Positions 6,481-13,558 of a stretch of 13,987 nt of DNA are shown in pieces; the first letter of the stretch is position 1, and the number at the start of each line of letters is the position of its first letter. Source of the stretch: Amoeboradix gromovi (lineage: Eukaryota > Sanchytriomycota > Sanchytriomycetes > Sanchytriales > Sanchytriaceae); NCBI GenBank assembly GCA_018985225.1, contig JADGIF010000219.1, positions 1 through 13,987 on the forward strand, written 5' to 3'. The position numbers and the translations under genes were made by a program. The notes beneath the pieces were generated by a model. That model made no database searches. It had not been told where the DNA came from and was given only the letters and a program-made list of their open reading frames with translations.

Positions 6481-6699
6481 GAGCAACACCTAGAAACCAC
6501 ACTAGTAACCCGAAATCTTCATGCCATCAGATACGAAAGAAAGACGTCAGAATGCTGCCTTGTTTGTGAACAAGACGACATTAAAAACATTAAGACAGAA
6601 TATGAAGATTGTAATCAGTTAAGATTCTGCAGCATATGCTCAAGTGCTAATCAGCCAAGCTATTTTGAAAGAGATATGGCTAGTGCATTTTCATATTGA
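6481..6699 (+). pseudogene. Fanzor/TnpB C-terminal relic, 72 open codons
   Basis: The frame from 6481 to the TGA at 6697-6699 has no ATG at its start and encodes only the end of a nuclease. It holds a helical basic part (NLHAIRYERK), a first Cys group CCLVC (25-29), a 20-residue insert, then LRFCSICSS (second Cys pair at 50 and 53), and YFERDMASAF, which fits the RuvC-III motif RDxNAA with the Asn lost. This is the zinc-finger and RuvC-III layout of TnpB/Fanzor proteins. The lineage clearly differs from the IS607-linked TnpB at 10681 and from the relic at 9481, but matches the relic at 5440. All upstream RuvC-I and RuvC-II sequence is missing or unrecognisable. Confidence 0.65.
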
Positions 6700-6795
6700 A
6701 AAAAGGCCTGAAGGCATAATACGGGACTGACACATGCTTCCAGGAGTTACTCCGACTAAGTGTTAGGGAGATTTTCTGAAATTAGGTCCCACACA

Positions 6796-8058
6796 ATGGC
6801 ATTGGAAGTGATTTTATTCATTTTATTGATATTTTCTATAGAACTAAGTAAAAGAGCAGTGAAAAGATCCGATGAAAAAGGCCTTACATATGAAAATGAC
6901 TTAGAGGTGTATGATAAGGTAGAGCATAGAATTAACAAGGTTCAGAGACTGGAAAAATTAATTAGAGACGTTGTAAAACTACTGGAATTTGTACAGGGGC
7001 TATCGCCTAGAGATGAGTATGAATTGCTCGAAAGGGAATTTAATTTATCAAAGTACGAGTGCATATTAGAAAAATTGAAAGAATCCTCAAGTAACTTAAT
7101 GCAAGGTGAAGCATATGAATCATATGAACACGAGATTTTAAGTCTTGAAGCGGACAAAACTAAGTTATTGGACTGCGTAATTCATCTGTGTATGTCGTTT
7201 CCAGACTTATCCACAGTAGACATCGAGGATATAATTCAACCCTTGCTGCGTGAAATCAAGGAGCTCCAGACTAAATTTTCTGTTTTAAACTCTTTGCAAC
7301 TAGAAGTATCATTGGTGAATGACTCTTGGGATTTCTTCACTTGCGATTTATTGCTGCTTAAGCGAAATGAGTTTGTAAAAATAGTAAGAAAACTCTTAGA
7401 AACAGAAACAGATCGAAGTCGGATAATAACGTACAAGCGCCTTTTAAAATTTAAAAAGCGGGTTAGATTCGATAGTCTGGTAGGCATAGCTCCTGAAAAT
7501 GAATTTGAGATAAAAAATCGAGAAATTTTTATGGAACTAGAAGACGACGTTAAAGTATTAAAAAGTTTTCTGTACAATTTGAAATATCCAATAATAAATA
7601 GGATGAGAACCCAGATTAACGGTAGCATCAGTATAAAGGACCTCGATCTGGTTCATTCAGAAGATGAATTGAAAGTAATGCATACAAACTTGATTGGGAA
7701 AATTGTGTTATTCAAAGTGAATCACAGCGATGTTGACACAACCGAAGTAGACTATATAATTGAGAGCACATGGAATAGCTATATAGCCTGCTCTGACATT
7801 GTTATTAGATTCAATGCAATTCTAGAGTTGATGAGCGAAGCAGAACTGTCTTTCACTACGAAATATATGATTTCGTATTCATCAGCAATTATTGAGTCCA
7901 TAAAGGTTCGAATAGATAAATACATTGAAAAGTACAGAGAAAGCAGCAAAGAAAAAAGACGGTTTCCAACTTTGGAGCAACTAATCTTTAGGAAACTAAC
8001 AGCTTTGGATAATCGTATAAAAGATCACAAGAGCGCATCCAATCCAGTTAATCGCTAA
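6796..8058 (+). CDS. Hypothetical 420-aa helical protein with N-terminal signal peptide or anchor
   Basis: The family is not recognised. The first ATG of the open frame is at 6796; upstream in-frame codons lack another ATG. The protein begins MALEVILFILLIFSIELS, a typical hydrophobic signal peptide or membrane anchor, followed by a basic KRAVKRS. The remaining 400 residues are charged, Leu/Ile-rich and apparently all-helical with coiled-coil-like segments: about 35-75 (RINKVQRLEKLIRDVVKLL), 75-125, 150-180 (LLREIKELQTKFSVLNSL), 245-280 and 360-420. No Cys-rich module or glycosyl-linked domain is visible. If the leader is cleaved, the bulk would be secreted or in the ER lumen or vacuole. No clear TATA box precedes it. 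The long uninterrupted frame and normal codon use support a real gene, although it sits directly behind transposon debris. Confidence 0.75.
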   Translation: MALEVILFILLIFSIELSKRAVKRSDEKGLTYENDLEVYDKVEHRINKVQRLEKLIRDVVKLLEFVQGLSPRDEYELLEREFNLSKYECILEKLKESSSNLMQGEAYESYEHEILSLEADKTKLLDCVIHLCMSFPDLSTVDIEDIIQPLLREIKELQTKFSVLNSLQLEVSLVNDSWDFFTCDLLLLKRNEFVKIVRKLLETETDRSRIITYKRLLKFKKRVRFDSLVGIAPENEFEIKNREIFMELEDDVKVLKSFLYNLKYPIINRMRTQINGSISIKDLDLVHSEDELKVMHTNLIGKIVLFKVNHSDVDTTEVDYIIESTWNSYIACSDIVIRFNAILELMSEAELSFTTKYMISYSSAIIESIKVRIDKYIEKYRESSKEKRRFPTLEQLIFRKLTALDNRIKDHKSASNPVNR

Positions 8059-8570
8059 ATAACAGTGAGCTGTAACCCGGTAGTTGCTCAATGATCATCC
8101 TCGAAATCAGCTTTAAAAATGGTTAACTTACTGTGCAGTAAATACAAAGTGTCATCTCTACCCATCACTACAGCCATATGGAATTAAGCTTTGCCGTGCT
8201 TAAATAGATTTTATCGTTCCAACAATCTACTTCTCTTGAGTTTTTGACTGAGTAAAAACTCCATGAAAATTGTCTCCAAAGAATTTCATATTCTAGACAC
8301 GAAAAGCTATGCAAAAATCTCTTCTGCACCTCAAGTTGTCTAATGATAAAAATGCGGTTCAAGGAATAAGAAGGACTACTGGAATGCAGTGAATAATTTA
8401 CTTGTAAATTGTGGATATTTCAATTGAAATACACGCGTGTTAGCTCAATTCCCTTCTCTGTCAATCGAAGTGTGAGCAGCAATTTAGAGGACCCACTGAA
8501 ACTGTCAATTTCTAGGAAGTCAAGACACAAAATGGAGATAAATAAATTGATTAAATTAAATTGCATTTAT
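8059..8570 (+). other. Gene-free stretch between two 3' ends
   Basis: The interval separates the 420-aa gene from convergent NDUFS7. Short open frames exist but none has a convincing start, composition or similarity. A weak resemblance around 8308-8355 to a TnpB zinc finger plus DRDxNAA was not strong enough to call. Confidence 0.45.
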
Positions 8571-8571
8571 T
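8566..8571 (-). terminator. AATAAA polyadenylation signal overlapping the NDUFS7 stop
   Basis: On the minus strand the sequence reads TGAATAAATG: the final A of the TGA stop is the first A of AATAAA. Confidence 0.45.
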
Positions 8572-9147
8572 CATTGTCTATACCAATAAGTCGTGTTTCT
8601 AGTCTTTTTAATCTTTTTCTGTAGCTGCAAAACGCCATAAAGCAACGCCTCTGCGGTTGGAGGACATCCAGGAACATATATATCAACTATGTTAATGTTA
8701 AATACCTGGAACTATTCGATCGCATCCACGAACAACAGCATACGAATAGTGATAGTATCCACCACCATTAGCACAGGAACCCATTGATATGACCCATCTA
8801 GGCTCAGGCATTTGATCATACACCTTCCTAAGAGCAGGTGCCATTTTGTTAGTCAATGTGCCAGCTACAATCATCACATCAGATTGACGTGGTGAGGCTC
8901 TAAACAGAATACCAAATCTGTCTTGATCATATCTACTAGCAGCCATATGCATCATTTCCACTGCACAACAAGCTAGCCCAAAAGTCATTGGCCATATAGA
9001 ACCAGTTCTGATATAGTTCACTAATTTATCAATGCTTGTCAGCGCATATTCGGCCTTGTTTTGTGGCTGTAGGGGTGTCATTATCTTAGCAGGCTGCAGA
9101 CTATTAAATCGCAGAGTTGTTCTGAAAAAGAGATTACGAGATATCAT
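8571..9147 (-). CDS. NDUFS7: NADH dehydrogenase (ubiquinone) iron-sulfur protein 7, complex I 20-kDa/PSST subunit
   Basis: Complex I subunit that carries the terminal 4Fe-4S cluster N2 and passes electrons to ubiquinone; located in the mitochondrial peripheral arm. Two exons, 9147-8706 and 8686-8571, give 185 aa. The cluster N2 ligands are present: Cys60-Cys61 (GLACCAVEM), Cys125 (MGSCANGGG) and Cys155 (VPGCPPTAE), with the family's spacing. Also typical are WPMTFG, the RYDQDRFG block, [20 protein letters not shown] and RGCDRIVP. The unspliced frame stops just after RIVPG; removing the 19-nt intron gives [20 protein letters not shown], exactly the conserved sequence. I chose the ATG at 9147 because [16 protein letters not shown] is an Arg-rich amphipathic mitochondrial presequence. 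An in-frame ATG at 9195 has better spacing to a TATA-like box but would add a hydrophobic, signal-like extension. Confidence 0.95.
8687..8705 (-). other. 19-nt spliceosomal intron in NDUFS7
   Basis: On the minus strand it begins GTATTT and ends ACATAG, with two TTAAC-like branch candidates inside. It splits a Val codon (G|TT). Removing it restores one of the most conserved stretches in complex I, so the call rests on homology and not only on frame. The length is near the lower limit known for spliceosomal introns. Confidence 0.93.
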
Positions 9148-9237
9148 AAAACAGAGGGGACACATAACATAAAAACAAAGTATTGCAACAGCCATTGAAT
9201 TTTGTAGAACAAATGATTTATCAAGAGTTTGTATGCA

Positions 9238-9244
9238 CTTTATA
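9238..9244 (-). promoter_or_regulatory. TATA-like element upstream of NDUFS7
   Basis: TATAAAG on the minus strand, about 43 nt upstream of the in-frame ATG at 9195 and 91 nt upstream of the chosen ATG at 9147. The rest of 9245-9480 shows no identifiable feature. Confidence 0.35.
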
Positions 9245-9480
9245 TTATTACGTGAATTTTCCAATACTTTAAATACTCGATGTTCTTCCTTTTCACAAAT
9301 GATAAACGGAATCAGTGGGTCTCATCCTGAATATGTCAAATCTAAAGAAATAACTAACAGGTATAGCATACATCAGCGTTGAGAAAACGGTCTAAATACG
9401 GAACAGTTAGATTTCTTTCAATGCCTTGAAAAAGATCAGGGATAAGCAAACCTGTAAACCATTATTTAAACAATTCTTAT

Positions 9481-9681
9481 GTCATTGGTCTTACCACATG
9501 TGCAACAATGCGACACCATAGTACTTATTATGCATGCACAAGGTGTTGCAATTTTAAGAAAACCAATTTGGAGAACTACATTTTTACCAATTGTAATTCG
9601 GAGATAGATAGAGACCATATGGCAGCAAGGAATATATACAAGTATACACAACCTAATTCAGTCCTGTCTCAGGGCAGTGAG
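9481..9681 (+). pseudogene. TnpB/Fanzor-type nuclease C-terminal relic (source of right-end copy 2)
   Basis: The open frame through this region encodes ACTRCCNFKKTN, then YIFTNCNSEIDRDHMAARNI. This is a TnpB zinc finger with its first Cys pair intact (CTRC) and the second damaged (FTNC where C-x2-C is expected), followed by a well-kept RuvC-III motif DRDxxAARNI. Everything upstream (RuvC-I and RuvC-II, wedge and recognition parts) is absent. The frame runs on into the right-end sequence, so its exact 3' boundary is uncertain. The DRDHMAARNI wording matches the scrap at 5165-5180 and differs from the IS607-linked TnpB that begins 1 kb downstream, so this is a separate element. Confidence 0.75.
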
Positions 9682-9772
9682 AGCGCGGGTAATTACTGTA
9701 ACGAATTTACTAGCATTGTTAGTTTCTCTGTGGAAATTCTCGATTTTCTCGGATATCAGGACTTTTAACGAG
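9682..9772 (+). repeat. TnpB-type element right end, copy 2, with 63-nt conserved core
   Basis: The core 9710-9772 is identical to the reverse complement of 5019-5081 except at one base, while the sequence between the TnpB frame and the core is only roughly 70-75% similar. The core ends CTTTTAACGAG, after which the copies diverge, so the transposon boundary is probably at 9772. In related bacterial elements this segment holds the guide-RNA scaffold overlapping the right end; whether that holds here is inference. Confidence 0.75.
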
Positions 9773-10038
9773 TAAATCTCATAATATTAAGAGCAGAAAA
9801 TTTATTTAATACTATTTTTTGCAAATTAGGATGCTGCTGAGCTGTGTAATCAGCTTACCCTTGGTATCGCTAAAATGACGATCATTGTGAGACGCTCTAA
9901 TTTTCGGCAAACTTGTGGAGCAGTTTGGCCGAGAACATATGAGGCCTGATCTGACAAAATGCGCCGTTGAGCATTAATTGAAGATTTCCAAAAAGTAGAC
10001 ACTTCTTTAAGTAAATAGTATTTTTTTAGCACACACAT
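9765..10038 (-). CDS. Possible small two-exon gene, 83 aa, divergent from the recombinase
   Basis: A tentative call. The frame from the ATG at 10038 encodes 60 residues (including SSINAQRRILSDQASYVLGQ), then meets GTAAGC and a stop two codons later. Removing 9837-9858 (22 nt, GTAAGC...GCTCAG) extends it by 23 residues to a TAA at 9765, just inside the neighbouring element's right end. The intron size fits this genome, but it ends CAG where the two supported ones end TAG. The coding part includes the dispersed TCTGACAAAATG motif (9950-9961), found elsewhere in transposon debris, so the frame may be repeat-derived. No family recognised. Confidence 0.25.
9950..9961 (+). repeat. Dispersed motif TCTGACAAAATG
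   Basis: Exact copy of the motif at 6452-6463, here 173 nt upstream of the recombinase ATG. It could mark the left end of a mobile element. Confidence 0.6.
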
Positions 10039-10094
10039 TCAATGTTTTGTATACCATTCAACATAGGTATATTTCATTTTACTTTTCATTTACA

Positions 10095-10102
10095 TATAAA
10101 AA
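10095..10102 (+). promoter_or_regulatory. TATA box for the IS607-type recombinase
   Basis: TATAAAAA, 32 nt upstream of the ATG at 10134. The spacing resembles host genes in the window, suggesting the prokaryote-type ORF can be read from a eukaryotic core promoter. Confidence 0.45.
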
Positions 10103-10133
10103 TGGTGTTAAAGCAATACATGTGTATCTGAAT

Positions 10134-10748
10134 ATGCGAAATGAAAAGAACTCCAAGTTTATCAGAGTTGCTACAATCAAGAAAGAATTCGATGTTTCCG
10201 ATACGCAGTTGCGAAAATGGGCAGAAGCTGGAAAGGTCGAGTACATCAAGACGCCAGGAGGTAATGGGCTGTACTCAAGCAAGGACATTAAACACTTGTT
10301 TGGGCACGTTGAAGAGGAAAAGAAATCATATGTGTACTGCCGAGTTAGCTCCCAACACCAGAAGGAAGATCTCGAACGTCAGGTACTATACATGCAAGAG
10401 CAATGCCCAGGTACGGAAATTATCAAGGACGTTGGATCTGGAGTCAATTTCAAGCGACATGGATTCGCAAGACTCCTCAAGCTTGTGCAGGAGAACGCAG
10501 TGGAGAAGATCACCATTGCGGACAAAGACAGACTCTGCCGCTTCGGATATGGATTATTTGAAGACGTCTGTAGATATCATGGAACGGAAATCGTGGTTCT
10601 CAATGAGATCGAAAATGACCCCGATAGAGAACTCGCTGACGACTTACTTACCATCTGTAATGTCTTTGTTGCAACCAAGAATGGACGAAGGGCTGCAAGG
10701 AACAAAAAAGAAAGAACAAAAGCGCTTCGGGAAAATTGTCAAGAGTAA
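10134..10748 (+). CDS. tnpA: IS607-family serine recombinase (TnpA), apparently intact
   Basis: Site-specific recombinase that moves IS607-type elements through a Ser-DNA intermediate. The protein has 204 residues, a normal length for the family. Residues 9-57 form a MerR-like winged-helix DNA-binding domain (RVATIKKEFDVSDTQLRKWA, then YIKTPGGNGLYSSKDI). Residues 66-185 form the catalytic domain: YVYCRVSS with nucleophile Ser72 and Arg70, the ERQ helix, and DKDRLCRFGYGLFE with Arg133 and Arg136. The segment ELADDLLTICNVFVATKNGRRA matches the family's helix E region. A basic tail follows. I start at 10134, the first ATG in frame. No stop or missing catalytic residue is seen. The segment looks richer in GC than the host genes and lacks introns, consistent with transfer from a prokaryote or giant virus. 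The tail overlaps the TnpB start by 68 nt, as in bacterial IS607 elements. Confidence 0.92.
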   Translation: MRNEKNSKFIRVATIKKEFDVSDTQLRKWAEAGKVEYIKTPGGNGLYSSKDIKHLFGHVEEEKKSYVYCRVSSQHQKEDLERQVLYMQEQCPGTEIIKDVGSGVNFKRHGFARLLKLVQENAVEKITIADKDRLCRFGYGLFEDVCRYHGTEIVVLNEIENDPDRELADDLLTICNVFVATKNGRRAARNKKERTKALRENCQE

Positions 10749-11943
10749 AACCGGTACTGTCAAATGTTCGAAAAGTGTCCCGTTGTGTTTGGACGCAGAA
10801 CATAGAGCGCTTATGAGGTATTGGTTTGGTGCTTATAGATGGATATATAACAAATGCGTAGATTTCTCAAAAAGGTTTCCGCATCTCCGCAAAAACTTTC
10901 GTCTTGGGAAATTATTAGTGTACAATCACTCCATTTGGGCACAACATCATACATGGCTAAAGGATATTCCTGTAAGTAGTCATGAAGCTGCATACAGAGA
11001 TTTTCAAAAAGCACTTGAATCCAATTTTGCAAAGAAAGTATTCAATCCTTCACACAAGTTCTCATTCAGGTTCAAGTCGAGGAAAGCCAAGTCGCAAAGT
11101 ATACAGTTTCGAACTAGAGATATCATTGGGAGCGGGAAGAAAGGACGCCCTCCAAGACCCTTTCCGACGAAATGGGGAAAAAGTACATTGGTCTCAAAGG
11201 AACCTCTTGTATACCATGATGCGTCCACACGTATAGTGTACAAGTCGGGAATAAACAAATACTACTCTACGATAACGCGGGATGTACAGTGCGAAAACCA
11301 AGCACTTGCTCCAGCAAATATTGTAGCATTGGATCCAGGCGTATGTACTTTCCAAGCGTCATACGCCATAGATGGATCAGTCACAATGTATGGACATGAA
11401 TGTCGGAAAGTACTTAATGGTCTTCATTTACGTATAGATCATATCAATAGCGATATTGCAAATATAAAGAAACGTGGCAAGTATACATCGAAACAGAAAT
11501 CACAAAAGATCAAGAATAGAATGAAGAAGAAAGCGTGGCTGTACCAACGAATGGAAGATCTTACTACGACAATGCATTATGAGACCATAAAGTCTTTGCG
11601 CAAGTATCCAGTGATCTTACTTCCTTAATTCGCGACACAAGGAATGATGAAAGACTTACCAAGGAACCAAAAGAGAGAACTCCAGTCGCTTAGACACTAT
11701 ACGTTCAAGAAGAGATTATCACATAAATGCAAAATGTACAATCAGAAACTATTTATTGTTAACGAGGCATACTCAACCATCGAGTGTTTTATATGCAATC
11801 ACCAATCGAAAGAAAGCGTACATTCAAGACGATTCAAATGCATTAGTTGTGGTCATGAAGACCATAGAGATATCAATCCAGGCAAAAATATGCTTAAATG
11901 GTATCTACCCAAGCTGTCTACACTTAAGAAATGTATACTTTGA
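10681..11943 (+). pseudogene. tnpB: IS607-linked TnpB/Fanzor2 RNA-guided nuclease, broken at RuvC-II
   Basis: Relative of TnpB/Fanzor2, nucleases guided by an RNA from the element's 3' end. One frame runs from the ATG at 10681 to 11943 (419 sense codons) and is interrupted only by TAA at 11626-11628. N-terminal features are typical (HRALMRYWFGAYRWIYNKCVDF). RuvC-I is intact: IVALDPG with Asp218 (11332-11334). RuvC-II should read LLPxFE; here it reads LLP, stop, FATQ, so the stop occupies the x position and the Glu codon is Ala (11632-11634). Downstream parts remain: SLRHYTFKKRL, a zinc finger with both Cys pairs (CFIC at 11785-11796, CISC at 11839-11850) and a RuvC-III-like HRDINPGKN (11863-11889). 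A protein stopping at 11628 would have 315 residues and lack nuclease activity. The sequence after the stop is hardly decayed, so the break is probably recent. Confidence 0.9.
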
Positions 11944-12198
11944 GTTATCTCAGATCTTTACATTAAACGCAGGCTACTACATGTTCAAATATAAAAATGG
12001 GATCAACAATAATCAACCAACCTTTATATCACAATTTGAAGTGGCTAAACATATTTATTTGAATTAAGATCTAACTGAATCGATTGCGGCAGTATTATCG
12101 ATACCATAACATTTTCTACAACAAATAGTTTATTTGGTTTATGGTTAAATTGGTGGTGTGACATTGAATAACATGTTGAAAAAATACGTCTAATTGGA
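11944..12198 (+). other. 3' flank of the IS607 element; possible right end and guide-RNA region
   Basis: No gene seen. It begins right after the TnpB frame and would be expected to contain the element's right end and RNA scaffold, but I found no second copy in the window to define the boundary. It shares no recognisable core with the right ends at 5005, 6231 and 9682. ATCGAT occurs twice about 18 nt apart near 12080-12102. Confidence 0.4.
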
Positions 12199-12498
12199 AT
12201 GGATGGAATAGTGAAAATGACTGTTTTTGTTATTTAGTTTTTGGGGAAACACATCTCTGACTCTGTAATGGATTTTTTCTATCAAAGAAGAGATTTAACT
12301 TACCAAGAGACTCTACTAGGAAATGATCCGCATACTTGGTGGCCACTACGAGAAATCAAGGATCAAAGATTTTATGCTTACATGCAGTCAAATCCTAAGT
12401 ATAATTTGCCAATGTTAGTAGTTTACAGACACCAAGACGCGAAGTCGGATTTTTCAAACTCTGCCAAGCAGTTTCGCATTCTTGGAAAAAATCATTAA
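12199..12498 (+). CDS. Uncertain small gene, possibly with a 27-nt first intron
   Basis: A low-confidence call. A frame open from 12238 encodes a protein-like stretch (DFFYQRRDLTYQETLLGND, PHTWWPLREIKDQRF) with no recognised family. Its first in-frame ATG without splicing is at 12268 (MDFFYQRR). A 27-nt GT-AG segment at 12211-12237 (GTGAAA...TATTTAG), which contains an in-frame stop, could join an ATG at 12199 to this frame. The last 100 nt overlap the 3' end of the convergent 296-aa gene, whose frame is better supported, so the true end may differ. It could instead be a truncated gene fragment beside the IS607 insertion. Confidence 0.3.
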
Positions 12499-13285
12499 AC
12501 CTTTCAAACTGGTCGTCATTCCATTCTGGTTTTTGGAATAAGAGTCTATTAACTGTCGTTTTTGAAATCCAATCTTCATATTTGGGATCTTTTCCAGGCA
12601 TAAACTTGTTTGTGTTAGAATATTTGACACCTGCTACAATATTTAAATTAACAAGTTCATTGTACAGGTTGATACGCGTTTTGGATAAACATTCAACTAC
12701 TTTAGAGCGCTTGGGTAGACTGTTGTCAATATCGTACAATTCTCCAACTATTGTAAACACCGAGTATTCACTTGCGTCAATAAACGACACGTGGTCCCAG
12801 TGGATTCGCGCTTGAATCTGCTGATCGATGGGTACAAATATCTTTCTTTTGGTAAGAAATTTGGCGTATACTGAAATAGAACCAATATTTACGTCTATTG
12901 GAATATCGCATTGGTATTTATCGATTGCTAAATTCGATGATCTGTTCTTGACTATTTTCACAACTAGTCTCCATTTATCCGACTCCTCTTCCAATTTTAT
13001 CCAGATATTTCGAGAAACAAGTTCCTCCATAATATAATACTCTCGTTTGTAGATAACACCATTCCCAAGTTGTTTCCATTTCTCACGAATTGTATCAGTA
13101 GGGGCAATATGAGTAATTGTATCAGTACAAACTTCTACCTTTCCTTTAGAATTTTTTAAAAGCATAGCCAAATTGGTAATTTTTTTTTTCTTAAAAAAGT
13201 TGGTAACATCAACCTCGAAGTTGCTATTTGAAAATCTAACTCCTTCCAAGTCGAAAAAGCGAGATTCAACGGCAGTAGCTGACAT
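12395..13285 (-). CDS. Hypothetical 296-aa protein
   Basis: I do not recognise the family. The ATG at 13285 is preceded by a TATA-like box and a CCAAT pair, and the frame is long and uninterrupted. The protein is soluble-looking, with no signal peptide or membrane segment. The N-terminal part has ESRFFDLEGVRF and a Lys run (FFKKKK, about residues 30-35). The centre alternates hydrophobic and charged residues in a beta-rich pattern (KWRLVVKIVKN, ISVYAKFLTKRKIFVP, YSVFTIVGELYDID). The C-terminal part is helical and Asn/Trp-containing (PEWNDDQFERFNDFF, CETAWQSL). A TACTAAC-like sequence and a 32-nt GT-AG segment lie at the extreme 3' end, but splicing there leads directly to a stop and would not change much. 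Convergent overlap with the uncertain gene at 12199 is about 100 nt. Confidence 0.75.
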   Translation of the reverse strand: MSATAVESRFFDLEGVRFSNSNFEVDVTNFFKKKKITNLAMLLKNSKGKVEVCTDTITHIAPTDTIREKWKQLGNGVIYKREYYIMEELVSRNIWIKLEEESDKWRLVVKIVKNRSSNLAIDKYQCDIPIDVNIGSISVYAKFLTKRKIFVPIDQQIQARIHWDHVSFIDASEYSVFTIVGELYDIDNSLPKRSKVVECLSKTRINLYNELVNLNIVAGVKYSNTNKFMPGKDPKYEDWISKTTVNRLLFQKPEWNDDQFERFNDFFQECETAWQSLKNPTSRLGVCKLLTLANYT

Positions 13286-13314
13286 TTATTTTACGTTTGA
13301 AAAAAATTCCTCGA

Positions 13315-13347
13315 ATTTAAAATAGACGATTAATTGGATGAGCCAAT
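13315..13347 (-). promoter_or_regulatory. Core promoter of the 296-aa gene: TATA-like box and two opposed CCAAT boxes
   Basis: On the minus strand TATTTTAAAT (13324-13315) lies 30 nt upstream of the ATG. CCAAT occurs on the minus strand at 13337-13333 and on the plus strand at 13343-13347, nearly back to back. The remaining sequence to 13552 shows nothing identifiable. Confidence 0.45.
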
Positions 13348-13552
13348 CAATGACATTTTTAAAATTTCATCACTTTTGAAGAACTCTATTCATTTTAAAA
13401 CTAACATCATTAATTGAAAAGTTTACAGGTTAGAGGTTAATTTTAACACGCATACACTGGTTTTTGAAAATTTTTAACACTAATTTGAAGTTAGACTCTG
13501 TGAAACAAATCAAAATGATAAACTAAACAATAAATTGCACTTTGAATCAATA

Positions 13553-13558
13553 TTTATT
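13553..13558 (-). terminator. AATAAA polyadenylation signal directly after a stop
   Basis: On the minus strand the TAA stop at 13561-13559 is followed at once by AATAAA. Confidence 0.4.

Noticed and set aside
7903-7914. GGTTCGA resembling a tRNA B box
   Set aside because: It lies within the 420-aa coding frame and has no A box or cloverleaf around it. No tRNA was found anywhere in the window.
8308-8355. Weak TnpB-like zinc finger (TGC, TGT spacing followed by DKNAVQGI)
   Set aside because: Needs a frameshift, has only one Cys pair, and the RuvC-III resemblance is too loose to separate from chance.
8168-8362. Minus-strand 64-aa ORF
   Set aside because: No ATG start, no promoter, no similarity, and it lies in the 3' flank of NDUFS7.
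10141-10680. N-terminal extension of the TnpB frame across the recombinase gene
   Set aside because: The frame is open by chance beneath TnpA; its composition (Ser/Arg/Lys runs) does not resemble TnpB, whose family-like sequence starts at the ATG at 10681.
11983-12006. ATATAAAAATGG shared with 10093-10106 as possible IS607 element ends
   Set aside because: The match is short, AT-rich and overlaps the TnpA TATA box; similar strings occur in the long repeat, so it cannot define termini.
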